DNA of 38,371 nucleotides. It comes from Tepidamorphus sp. (lineage in GTDB: Bacteria; Pseudomonadota; Alphaproteobacteria; Rhizobiales; Tepidamorphaceae). This document shows positions 27,097 to 34,765 of this stretch, piece after piece. How positions within the stretch are numbered: position 1 is the first letter of the stretch; every line of letters starts with the position of its first letter. Position numbers and translations under genes: made by a program. The stretch spans positions 1 to 38,371 of the forward strand of contig JANQKY010000020.1 in the NCBI GenBank assembly GCA_028280885.1. Direction: 5' to 3'. The notes under the pieces were generated by a model. The model was not told the origin of the DNA and made no database searches. It was given only the letters and a program-made list of their open reading frames with translations.

Positions 27097-27525
27097 TCAG
27101 TGCCGCACCACCAGCACCGAGGCCTTGGAGTGCCGCACGACGCGCGCCGCGTTCGGGCCAAGCAGATAGTCACGGACATTCGGCTTGTGCGCGCCGATGA
27201 CGATCAGGTCCGCGCCAACCTCCTCCGCTGCGATGAGGATCCCCTCATAGCCGTTGCCGCTGCGCACGATATGCTGGATCTGCCGGTCCGGCCCGAGACA
27301 GTTCGCCGTCAGCCCATGCAGCCGTTCCGCCGCGTATTTCAGCGCCGCCTCGTCCGCCCCGTCCTTGAAGAACGACCCGACGATGCTCATGCCGTAGTCG
27401 GGAATGACGGTGACGACGGCCAGATGCGCGTCACCCTCCTTGGCCTCGTAGACGCCGCGTTCGAGCAGGCCGGCGGCATCTTCCGGATGGGCGAGATCGA
27501 CGGCGACGAGGATCGATTTGTTCAT
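27097..27525 (-). CDS. Universal stress protein linked to the TRAP permease (TeaD-like arrangement)
   Basis: The 142-residue UspA-fold protein begins MNKSILVAVDLAHPEDA and has the ATP-binding signature GAHKPN, LLGPNAARVVRHS and SVLVVRH. It overlaps the end of the fused TRAP permease by 4 bases (ATGA), so it is coupled to it. In Halomonas elongata the stress protein TeaD follows TeaABC and regulates that TRAP transporter by ATP-linked binding, which is a direct functional parallel. A segment GSFFKDGADEAALKY (52-66) extends the usual loop. The gene lies 125 bp upstream of soeA, with no strong terminator between, so it may belong to the same transcript. Confidence 0.9.
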   Translation of the reverse strand: MNKSILVAVDLAHPEDAAGLLERGVYEAKEGDAHLAVVTVIPDYGMSIVGSFFKDGADEAALKYAAERLHGLTANCLGPDRQIQHIVRSGNGYEGILIAAEEVGADLIVIGAHKPNVRDYLLGPNAARVVRHSKASVLVVRH

Positions 27526-30137
27526 GCCAGTGCCTCCCTTGCGGCGTCGCTCGCCGTCCGCCGCCGCTGCAGCAGGATGATGATGCCGAGCAGGATCAGC
27601 GCCGGGATATAGAAGACCTCCTTCGGCGGCCTGTTGTTCGGCATTTCGATCGCCGTCAGTTCCCAGTCGAAATCAACGCCGGCCTTCTCGGCCGGGCCGC
27701 CGAAGGTGATGCCGTCGACGATGATCTTGCCGTCGCTCTTGACGAGATCGATGCCGGCCGATTGCGTCAGCCGCTCCTGGCCACTGCGCCCGGCCGCCCC
27801 CAGCGGCAGCAGATAGGTCGAGGCGACGAAATCGCCGTCGAGATTGATCCCTTCGAGCGAAAGCCGGATTTCGCCATCGGCCGGTGCCTGTTCGGCGATT
27901 TCAAACACCTTCGCAGGCGCTTCAGCGATATAGGGCGGCTGCCACTGGTCGAGCAGGAAGCCCGGCCGGAACAGGATCAGCGCGACCAGCACCAGGCCGA
28001 TCGACTCGTAGATCCGGTTGCGGGTCAGGAAATAGCCCATCGTCCCCGCCGCGAAGACGAGCATGGCGATAAGCGCGACGATGAAGACGAAGACCGCCTG
28101 CACGGGACCGACATCGATCAGCAGGAGATCGGTGTTGAAGATGAACAGGAACGGCAAAAGCGCGGTCCTGAGCGAATAGAAGAAGGCGGTGAAGCCGGTC
28201 TTCAGCGGATCGGCGCCGGATATGGCCGCAGCCGCAAAGGAGGCCAATCCCACCGGCGGCGTCACGTCCGCCATGATCCCGTAGTAGAAGACGAACATGT
28301 GGACGGCGATCAGCGGCACGATCAGGCCCGACTGGGCACCGAGTTCGACCACCACACCGGCCATCAGCGAGGACACGACGATATAGTTCGCCGTCGTCGG
28401 CAGGCCCATGCCGAGCACGATCGAGATCAGGGCGACGAAGAACAGCATGCCCATCAGCGTGCCGCCCGACAGGAACTCGACGAATTCCGCCATCACCTGG
28501 CCGATGCCGGTGAGCGTCACCGCGCCGACGATGATCCCGGCGACGCCCATCGCGCAGGCCAGGCCGATCATGTTGCGGGCGCCGATGATCAGCCCTTCCG
28601 ACAGGTCCTCTAGGCCTTCCTTGCAGGCGGCGATGACGTCGCCCGACTTGCGGAAGAAGGTCTTGAGGGGCTTCTGGGTGAGCAGCACGACGATCATGAA
28701 GCAGGTCGCCCAGAAGGCGGAGAAAGCCGGCGACTTCCATTCCACGATCAGGAACCAGATCAGCACGATGATCGGGATGACGTAGTAGAGGCCCGACCGG
28801 ACGATGTCCTTGAACACCGGCAGCCTGACCACCGGCTGGTTCGGATCGTCGAGCTCCAGGTCCGGCTGCTTCGACGACAGGTAGACCAGGAAGCCGTAGC
28901 CGGCCATCAGCAGCACCAGGATCGGCCAGGCGGAGAACTGTCCGAAGGCCAGTTTCAGGCCCTCGATGATCAGATAGATCACGTAGGACAGGATCAGGAT
29001 CGAGGAGATGGTGATGCCGGCCCGGATCAGCCGCGCCTTGACCGGGCCGATCGGCTCGGGGCGCTCCAGCCCGCGCATGTCGCTCTTCAGCGCTTCCAGA
29101 TGGACGATATAGACGAGCGCGATATAGGAGATCAGCGCCGGCACGATCGCCGTCTTGACGACTTCCACATAGGAGACGCCGACATATTCGGTCATCAGGA
29201 AGGCGACCGCGCCCATCACCGGCGGCGTCAGCACGCCGTTCACCGAGGACGACACCTCGACGGCGCCGGCCTTCTCCGGCGGGAAGCCGACCCGCTTCAT
29301 CAGCGGGATCGTGAAGGTGCCGGTCGTCACCACATTGGCGATCGAGGAGCCGGAGATCAGGCCGGTCATCGCGGACGAGACGACGGCGGCCTTGGCCGGC
29401 CCGCCGCGCAGATGGCCGAGCAGCGAAAAGGCGATCTGGACGAAATAGTTGCCGGCGCCGGCCTGGTTCAGGAGCGAACCGAACAGCACGAACAGGAAGA
29501 CGAAGCCCGACGACACGCCGAGCGCGACGCCGAACACGCCCTCCGTCGTCAGCCACATGTGGCTCATCGCCTTTTCAAGCGAGGCGCCCTTCCAGCGCAC
29601 CACGTCCGGCAACCATTCCGACGAGCCGAAGAACACATAGGCCAGGAAGAAGGCGGCGACCGCCATCAGCGGGAAGCCAAGCGACCGGCGCGCGGCCTCC
29701 ATCAGGAGCAGGATGCCGATCACCGCGACCGCGACATCGGTATTGTTCGGCGCGCCGGAGCGGGCGGCGATGCCGTCATAGGCAAGCCAGATATAGGCAG
29801 CCGCCCCGCCGCCGATCAGCGCCATCGCCCAGTCGACCAGCGGGATCCGGTGTCGCGGCGAGGACTTGAAGGTCGGATAGGCGACATAGGCCAGAAAAAT
29901 CGCGAAGGTTAAGTGGATCGCGCGGGTCTGGGTGTCGTTGAGGACGCCGAAGCGCAGGATGAAGGGTAAAGGCGAGGCGATCCAGAGCTGGAACAGCGAC
30001 CACAACAACGGCACCGACCATAAAACGCCCATCGAGAACTTGTCGTCGGGAACCCGTGCCCCCGTATCGCTCTCGGCGATCAGATCATCATAATCGTCCG
30101 TCGCAGCCGTCGCGGGTTTCGTCGCCTCATCCGACAT
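27522..30137 (-). CDS. Fused TRAP permease of the TAXI type (DctQM fusion)
   Basis: The 871-residue polytopic membrane protein joins the small and large TRAP permease functions, as is usual for TAXI systems. The N-terminal part (~40-180) is DctQ-like. The large DctM-like part contains GLISGSSIANVVTTGTFTI and GMGLPTTANYIVVSSLMA, the two G-rich turns of the transport core. The C-terminal ~190 residues (from about 680) include a periplasmic-like segment and a final helix, resembling the DUF3394 extension. It is energised by ion gradients and fed by the TAXI binding protein upstream. Translation initiates after GAGGGGA. It overlaps the universal stress gene by 4 bases. Confidence 0.92.
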   Translation of the reverse strand: MSDEATKPATAATDDYDDLIAESDTGARVPDDKFSMGVLWSVPLLWSLFQLWIASPLPFILRFGVLNDTQTRAIHLTFAIFLAYVAYPTFKSSPRHRIPLVDWAMALIGGGAAAYIWLAYDGIAARSGAPNNTDVAVAVIGILLLMEAARRSLGFPLMAVAAFFLAYVFFGSSEWLPDVVRWKGASLEKAMSHMWLTTEGVFGVALGVSSGFVFLFVLFGSLLNQAGAGNYFVQIAFSLLGHLRGGPAKAAVVSSAMTGLISGSSIANVVTTGTFTIPLMKRVGFPPEKAGAVEVSSSVNGVLTPPVMGAVAFLMTEYVGVSYVEVVKTAIVPALISYIALVYIVHLEALKSDMRGLERPEPIGPVKARLIRAGITISSILILSYVIYLIIEGLKLAFGQFSAWPILVLLMAGYGFLVYLSSKQPDLELDDPNQPVVRLPVFKDIVRSGLYYVIPIIVLIWFLIVEWKSPAFSAFWATCFMIVVLLTQKPLKTFFRKSGDVIAACKEGLEDLSEGLIIGARNMIGLACAMGVAGIIVGAVTLTGIGQVMAEFVEFLSGGTLMGMLFFVALISIVLGMGLPTTANYIVVSSLMAGVVVELGAQSGLIVPLIAVHMFVFYYGIMADVTPPVGLASFAAAAISGADPLKTGFTAFFYSLRTALLPFLFIFNTDLLLIDVGPVQAVFVFIVALIAMLVFAAGTMGYFLTRNRIYESIGLVLVALILFRPGFLLDQWQPPYIAEAPAKVFEIAEQAPADGEIRLSLEGINLDGDFVASTYLLPLGAAGRSGQERLTQSAGIDLVKSDGKIIVDGITFGGPAEKAGVDFDWELTAIEMPNNRPPKEVFYIPALILLGIIILLQRRRTASDAAREALA

Positions 30138-30284
30138 GGCACGGTTCCCCTCTTACGTCATCCCGTCCCCGTTCTCGCCGATATCCGGATTTCGCGTGGC
30201 CGGCCGGTTTGTTGTTTTCCCGGCCACCCGGCACCGGCGAAGGCGACCGCCGCCCCGGCGGCCGCCCGTCACATTAAGGCGCGG
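30138..30284 (-). terminator. Intercistronic stem-loops between the TAXI binding protein and permease genes
   Basis: The 147-bp gap holds a hairpin CCGCC (30247-30251)/GGCGG (30257-30261) about 24 bp after the binding-protein stop, and a larger stem GTGGCCGG (30196-30203)/CCGGCCAC (30220-30227). Neither is followed by a clear U-tract on the minus strand. They could reduce read-through or protect the binding-protein mRNA, giving more binding protein than permease. Confidence 0.5.
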
Positions 30285-31250
30285 CTACATCCAGCCGCGC
30301 TCCTTGTAGTACTTCACCGCGCCGGGATGCAGTTCGGCGCTCAGGCCATCGGAGATCATCTCCGCCTCGTCAAGCCGCGCGAAGGCGGGATGCAGCTTCT
30401 TGAAGGCATCGAAATTCTCGAAGATCGCGCTGACCAGCGCATAGACGACCTCGTCGGAGGTGTCGGCCGACGTCACGATCGTCGCCTTCGGGCCCCAGGA
30501 GGCGATGTCGTCGGGATTGCCGGGATACATGCCGCCCGGGATCGTCGCCCTGGCATAGGCCTTGTTTTCCTCAAGCAGCTTGTCGATGCCCGGACCGGTC
30601 AGCGGAATGATCTTGACGTCGCAGGTCGAGGTCGCTTCCTGGCTCGAACCGTTCGGCAGACCGGCGGCCCAGATCGTCGCGTCGATCTTGCCGTCGCACA
30701 AAGCGGCCGACTGTTCCGAGGATTTCAGTTCCGCAGCCAGCGCGAAATCGTCCGGCGACACGTCGGAATAGGTCAGCAGCGTCTCGGCCAGAACCCGCGT
30801 GCCGGAGCCCGGATTGGCGATATTGACCCGCTTATCCTTCATGCCGGCGACGTCGGTGATGCCGCTGTCGGCCCGCGCCATGACGTGCATCGGTTCGGGA
30901 TGTACGGAAAACAGCGCCCTCAGGCCCGGATAGGCGCCGTCATCTTTAAATGCGCCCTTGCCAGCCAGCGCGGCGGCCTGGACGTCGGACTGGACGATGC
31001 CGAAATCGAGCTCGCCCTGGCGGATCGTCCGGGCATTGTAGACGGACCCGCCGGTCGACTCGACCGAGCAGCGGATGCCGTGTTCCTTGCGGTCCTTGTT
31101 GACCAGCCGGCAGATCGCGCCGCCGGTCGGGTAATAAACACCCGTCACGCCGCCCGTCCCGATGGTAATGAACTCGTCGGCGGACGCTGCACCGGCAACG
31201 GCAAACCCGGCCGCGAAAACGGCACCGGTCAGTTTCAGTCTGATCGTCAT
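30285..31250 (-). CDS. TAXI-family TRAP solute-binding protein
   Basis: The 321-residue periplasmic protein has a signal peptide MTIRLKLTGAVFAAGFAVAG, cleaved near SADEF. The TAXI motif GTGGVTGVYYPTGGAICRLV follows at about 32-51, and STGGSVYNARTIRQGELDFG after it. These features define the TAXI branch, whose members bind a variety of ligands such as glutamate or other acids. C48, C60, C189 and C199 could form disulfides. The start has a GGGAGTG ribosome-binding site about 9 bp upstream. It precedes the fused permease and lies 47 bp after the RpiR gene, so the operon order is rpiR, TAXI, permease, stress protein. Confidence 0.93.
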   Translation of the reverse strand: MTIRLKLTGAVFAAGFAVAGAASADEFITIGTGGVTGVYYPTGGAICRLVNKDRKEHGIRCSVESTGGSVYNARTIRQGELDFGIVQSDVQAAALAGKGAFKDDGAYPGLRALFSVHPEPMHVMARADSGITDVAGMKDKRVNIANPGSGTRVLAETLLTYSDVSPDDFALAAELKSSEQSAALCDGKIDATIWAAGLPNGSSQEATSTCDVKIIPLTGPGIDKLLEENKAYARATIPGGMYPGNPDDIASWGPKATIVTSADTSDEVVYALVSAIFENFDAFKKLHPAFARLDEAEMISDGLSAELHPGAVKYYKERGWM

Positions 31251-31297
31251 GGCATGTCACTCCCTTTGCCTGTCGATGATGGGGGGCGCGCGAGGGT

Positions 31298-32164
31298 TTA
31301 TCCCTCGACATATTGCTCCAGTTCCCTGTTTTGCGCGGCGGTTTCGCGAATGGTGGCCTCCGCCGTCGGCCCGGCGCGTTCGACCAGCATGCCGACCAGC
31401 GTTTCGATCAGCACCACGGTTGCCGCGTAGGATGTGAAGAATTGCGGGCTTTCCACCTGGGTAACGAAGCCGAAATCGGCATCGGCGAGCCCGGGGAAGA
31501 CATGGCTGTCGGTAATTACCACGACGCAGGCGCCCCGCTGCGACGCGATTTGCGCTGCCCGCACCGACCGCAGCGCATAAGGGGACTTCGAAATGATGAT
31601 AACCGCATCCTCCGGCTTGAGACGGATCAGGTCGCTGCCAAGCGTACCCCCGTTGCGTCCGGCAACCGTCCAGCCGCTCCTGAACCAATTCACCATGTAA
31701 ACAAGGTATTCGGCAATAGCCAAAGAACTGAGCGCGCCGATAACCACAACTTTGCTTGCAGCCGACAGCCGGTCCGCCGCCCGTTCCAGTTTCTTGACCT
31801 CGATATCGTTGGCCAGCGCGCCGACATTGTCGCGGCAGGCGGCGACCTGGCGCTCGAGCAGGGGAATCGTCCCCGGCGAGGCCTTGTCGTCCTGCAGCTG
31901 CCGGGCCTTGACCGGGAACAGCTCCGACTTGCGCTCGATCTCGCCGCGCGCCTGTTCGCGCAGGTCCTCGTAGCTGTCATAGCCCAGCGCGCGCGCCAGC
32001 CTGGAATAACTTGCCGGCGAAATGCCGCTCGCCGTCGCGATCGAGCGCAGGCTGCGGGTCGCCACGTCCAGTTGATGCGAGGCCAGATAGTCGGCGGCCG
32101 CCCGCAGCGTACCCGACAGGTTCGCGTAGTGATCAGAAATCGCCGTGCGGATACCCAAACCCAT
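31298..32164 (-). CDS. MurR/RpiR-family transcriptional regulator (HTH plus SIS domain)
   Basis: The 288-residue protein has an N-terminal RpiR HTH (about 1-75; MGLGIRTAISDHYANLSGTL, then SIATASGISPASYSRLARAL) and a C-terminal SIS domain (~120-265; GALSSLAIAEYLVYMVNW and IIISKSPYALRSV). SIS domains of this family usually bind phosphosugars, though ligands may differ. I chose the ATG at 32164 because AGGAG lies about 7 bp upstream and the HTH begins there; an upstream in-frame start at 32233 lies inside the operator region. The gene heads the TAXI-TRAP transcript and is divergent from the flavoprotein gene. It probably autoregulates and controls both sides through the shared operator. Confidence 0.9.
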   Translation of the reverse strand: MGLGIRTAISDHYANLSGTLRAAADYLASHQLDVATRSLRSIATASGISPASYSRLARALGYDSYEDLREQARGEIERKSELFPVKARQLQDDKASPGTIPLLERQVAACRDNVGALANDIEVKKLERAADRLSAASKVVVIGALSSLAIAEYLVYMVNWFRSGWTVAGRNGGTLGSDLIRLKPEDAVIIISKSPYALRSVRAAQIASQRGACVVVITDSHVFPGLADADFGFVTQVESPQFFTSYAATVVLIETLVGMLVERAGPTAEATIRETAAQNRELEQYVEG

Positions 32165-32309
32165 CGCTCCTGAATTGCCGCTGCGGATCGACACGTGAAA
32201 CAGGAATGTTTCAATTGTTTTTGATCTTGTCAATATCTAAAACAAATGTTTCAATAGCGTCGATGGCCGATGATAGATTGCCACCTGACTATTAGTAACG
32301 GATTTCCCC
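32165..32309. promoter_or_regulatory. Divergent promoter-operator region with two TGTTTCA elements
   Basis: A perfect 7-4-7 palindrome, TGAAACAGGAATGTTTCA, lies at 32196-32213. A second, near-perfect element, TAAAACA-AA-TGTTTCA, lies at 32238-32253. Their TGTTTCA halves are exactly 40 bp apart. A larger imperfect inverted repeat, TTGTTTTTGAT (32215-32225) and ATCTAAAACAA (32235-32245), lies between. Predicted promoters: plus strand TTGTCA (32227-32232), 17 bp, TTCAAT (32250-32255); minus strand TTGACA (complement of 32228-32233), 17 bp, AACATT (complement of 32205-32210). Each -10 overlaps one TGTTTCA element. The RpiR protein is the obvious candidate ligand-responsive binder. Confidence 0.6.
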
Positions 32310-34760
32310 ATGCCTGGCGACGCGCCTCCCCCTTCTCCGAGCTCTTCCGGACATGCCGGCGGACGGGCCCGCCTGCCCGAACACGCAAGTGTGGTGGTGA
32401 TCGGCGGCGGCATCATGGGCTGCTCGACCCTCTATCACCTCGCTGAGATGGGGGCCGGCGACGCGATCCTCATCGAGCGCAATCAGCTCACCTCGGGCAC
32501 CACCTGGCATTCCGCCGCCCAGGTCCGGGCGCTGCGCCATTCGCGCAACCTGACCCGGCTGATCCAGTATTCCGTCGATCTCTACGGCAGGCTCGAGGAA
32601 GAGACCGGCCAGGCGGTCGGCTGGATCCAGAAGGGCTCGCTGTCGATCGCGACGAACCCGGACCGTCTCACCCATATCCGCCGCCAGGAGGCGCTTGCCC
32701 GGGCCTACGGGATCGATACCCGCAGCCTGAGCCCCGGCGAGGCGTCGGAGATCTGGCCGCTGATGCGCGCAGACGACATTCTCGGCGCGGTGTTCTCGCC
32801 CGATGACGGCCGGGTGTCGCCGAGCGACGTCTGCGCCGCCCTCGTCAAGGGCGCACGGGCGCGCGGCGGCCGGATCTTCGAGGAGACGGGCATCACCGGC
32901 ATCCTGACCGAAAACGGCCGGGTGCGCGGCGTCGAGACGACGAAGGGAACGGTCGCCTGCGATGCCATCGCCGTCTGCGCCGGCCTGTGGTCGCGCGAGG
33001 TCGCGGCACTGGGCGGCGCGGCGGCCCCACTGCTTGCCTGCGAGCATTTCTACCTGCTGACCAGGCCGGTGCCGGGCATGTCCGGCAACATGCCGACGCT
33101 GAGCGACCACGACAGCCATCTCTATATCCGCGACGATTCCGGCGGGCTGCTGGTCGGTTGTTTCGAGCCGATGGGCAAGCCGATCGCGCCCGGCACGCTG
33201 GGCGAGACCTTCGCCTTCGGTCTCCTACCGGAGGACTGGGATCATTTCGAGCCGATGATGCTGAACGCCCTGCATCGGCTGCCCGCCCTTGAGACGGCGG
33301 AGGTGAAGATGCTCTTGAACGGGCCGGAAAGCTTCACGCCCGACGGCACCTTCATGCTCGGCGAGACGGCGGAAACGCGCGGGCTTTTTCTCGGCTGCGG
33401 CATGAACTCGGTCGGCCTTGCCGCCGGCGGTGGCGCCGGCATGAACCTTGCCCACACGATCGTCCACGGCCATCCGGCCTATGACCTGACCGAGGCCGAC
33501 GCCAAGCGCTTCGCACCGGTGTTCAATTCGCTCGAGCATCTGATGGCGCGGGCGCCGGAGGTGCTCGGCACCCATTACGACATCGCCTATCCCGGCAAGC
33601 AGTTCAAAACCGCGCGTAGCCTGCGCCGCCTGCCGCTCGATGCGCAATACCGGGCAGCCGGCGCCCATATGGGCCAGGTTTATGGCTGGGAGCGACCGCT
33701 CTATTTCGGCGCAGCCGCCGCGCCGCGCCTGACCTTCGACCGGCCGGACTGGTTCGATACCGTCCGCGCCGAAGTGATGGCCGCCCATGAGCACGCCGCG
33801 ATCTTCGATGCCTCGCCCTTCGGCAAGATCGAGGTTGCAGGCCCGGACGCGGAAGCCTTCCTGCTGCGCTGTTGCGCGGGCCATGTCGGCCGCGCGCCGG
33901 GGTCGGTGATCTACACCGCCGTCCTGAACGCGCGCGGTACCTACGAAACCGACATCACGGCCCAGCGTCTGAGCGAAACGCGCTACCGCCTGTTCGTCGG
34001 CACGGCGTCTATCCGGCGCGATCTTAGCTGGCTCACCCGCCAGACGGACGGCTTCAATGTCGCCCTGCGCGACGTCACCGAGGATTACGCCGTCCTCGGC
34101 CTGATGGGACCGGACGCCGCCCGGATCGCACAGGGGCTCGGCGCGAGGGATATCGGCGCTATCGGCTATTTCAAGCACGCCGTCGTGACGATGGCCGGAC
34201 GCGCGGTACGCGCCGCGCGGATTTCCTATGTCGGCGAAGCCGGCTGGGAGCTGACCTGCGCGGCCGGCGACGCCCCTGCCCTCTATGCGGCGATGGCGGA
34301 GGCCGGCGCCGTGCCGGCCGGGCTCTATGCCCAGACCAGCATGCGGATCGAGAAGGGGTTCTGCGCTATGGGCCACGAACTCGACAGCGACGTCTCTCCC
34401 ATAGCCGCCGGGCTTGCCGGCCTGACGCGCAAATCCGGCGGATTCCTCGGCGCCGACGCGCTGCGGGAGCGGCAGTCCCGGGGCGAAACCGGCTCGATCG
34501 TGTCGCTTGCCTTTCAAGATAAGGCCGCCGTGCCGCTCGGCCACGAACCGGTGCTGGTCGAGGGTGCGATCATCGGACAGACCACGTCCTGCGCCTATGG
34601 CCACCGGGTCGGCGCGCCGGTCGCGCTGGCCTTCGTCGACCGGCCGGTTGCAAACGGTGATATCGTCTCGGTCGATATTGCCGGCGTACAATTCGCCGCG
34701 ACCGTCGCGTCCGGCCCGCTGTTCGACCCGGCCGGGGCACGGATGCGGTCGAAAGGATGA
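32310..34760 (+). CDS. FAD-dependent DMGDH/sarcosine dehydrogenase-like protein with GcvT domain
   Basis: The 816-residue protein combines an N-terminal DAO fold (~25-390), a middle FAO_M-type linker, and a C-terminal GcvT/aminomethyltransferase-type domain (~440-816). The dinucleotide motif is VVVIGGGIMG (28-37). The TSGTTWHSAAQV segment places H67 where DMGDH and sarcosine dehydrogenase form a covalent FAD bond. Such enzymes oxidatively demethylate an N-methyl amino compound and pass the C1 unit to tetrahydrofolate at the GcvT domain. The substrate is unknown here. The N-terminus has a Pro/Ser/Gly-rich leader (1-24). It is coupled by a 4-bp overlap to the aminotransferase and is divergent from rpiR. 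Confidence 0.9.
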   Translation: MPGDAPPPSPSSSGHAGGRARLPEHASVVVIGGGIMGCSTLYHLAEMGAGDAILIERNQLTSGTTWHSAAQVRALRHSRNLTRLIQYSVDLYGRLEEETGQAVGWIQKGSLSIATNPDRLTHIRRQEALARAYGIDTRSLSPGEASEIWPLMRADDILGAVFSPDDGRVSPSDVCAALVKGARARGGRIFEETGITGILTENGRVRGVETTKGTVACDAIAVCAGLWSREVAALGGAAAPLLACEHFYLLTRPVPGMSGNMPTLSDHDSHLYIRDDSGGLLVGCFEPMGKPIAPGTLGETFAFGLLPEDWDHFEPMMLNALHRLPALETAEVKMLLNGPESFTPDGTFMLGETAETRGLFLGCGMNSVGLAAGGGAGMNLAHTIVHGHPAYDLTEADAKRFAPVFNSLEHLMARAPEVLGTHYDIAYPGKQFKTARSLRRLPLDAQYRAAGAHMGQVYGWERPLYFGAAAAPRLTFDRPDWFDTVRAEVMAAHEHAAIFDASPFGKIEVAGPDAEAFLLRCCAGHVGRAPGSVIYTAVLNARGTYETDITAQRLSETRYRLFVGTASIRRDLSWLTRQTDGFNVALRDVTEDYAVLGLMGPDAARIAQGLGARDIGAIGYFKHAVVTMAGRAVRAARISYVGEAGWELTCAAGDAPALYAAMAEAGAVPAGLYAQTSMRIEKGFCAMGHELDSDVSPIAAGLAGLTRKSGGFLGADALRERQSRGETGSIVSLAFQDKAAVPLGHEPVLVEGAIIGQTTSCAYGHRVGAPVALAFVDRPVANGDIVSVDIAGVQFAATVASGPLFDPAGARMRSKG

Positions 34761-34765
34761 CCCTC

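Noticed and set aside
27922..29556. A 544-residue minus-strand frame inside the fused permease gene
   Set aside because: It is an Arg/Asp-rich alternative frame of a clear membrane-protein gene with no hydrophobic segments of its own.
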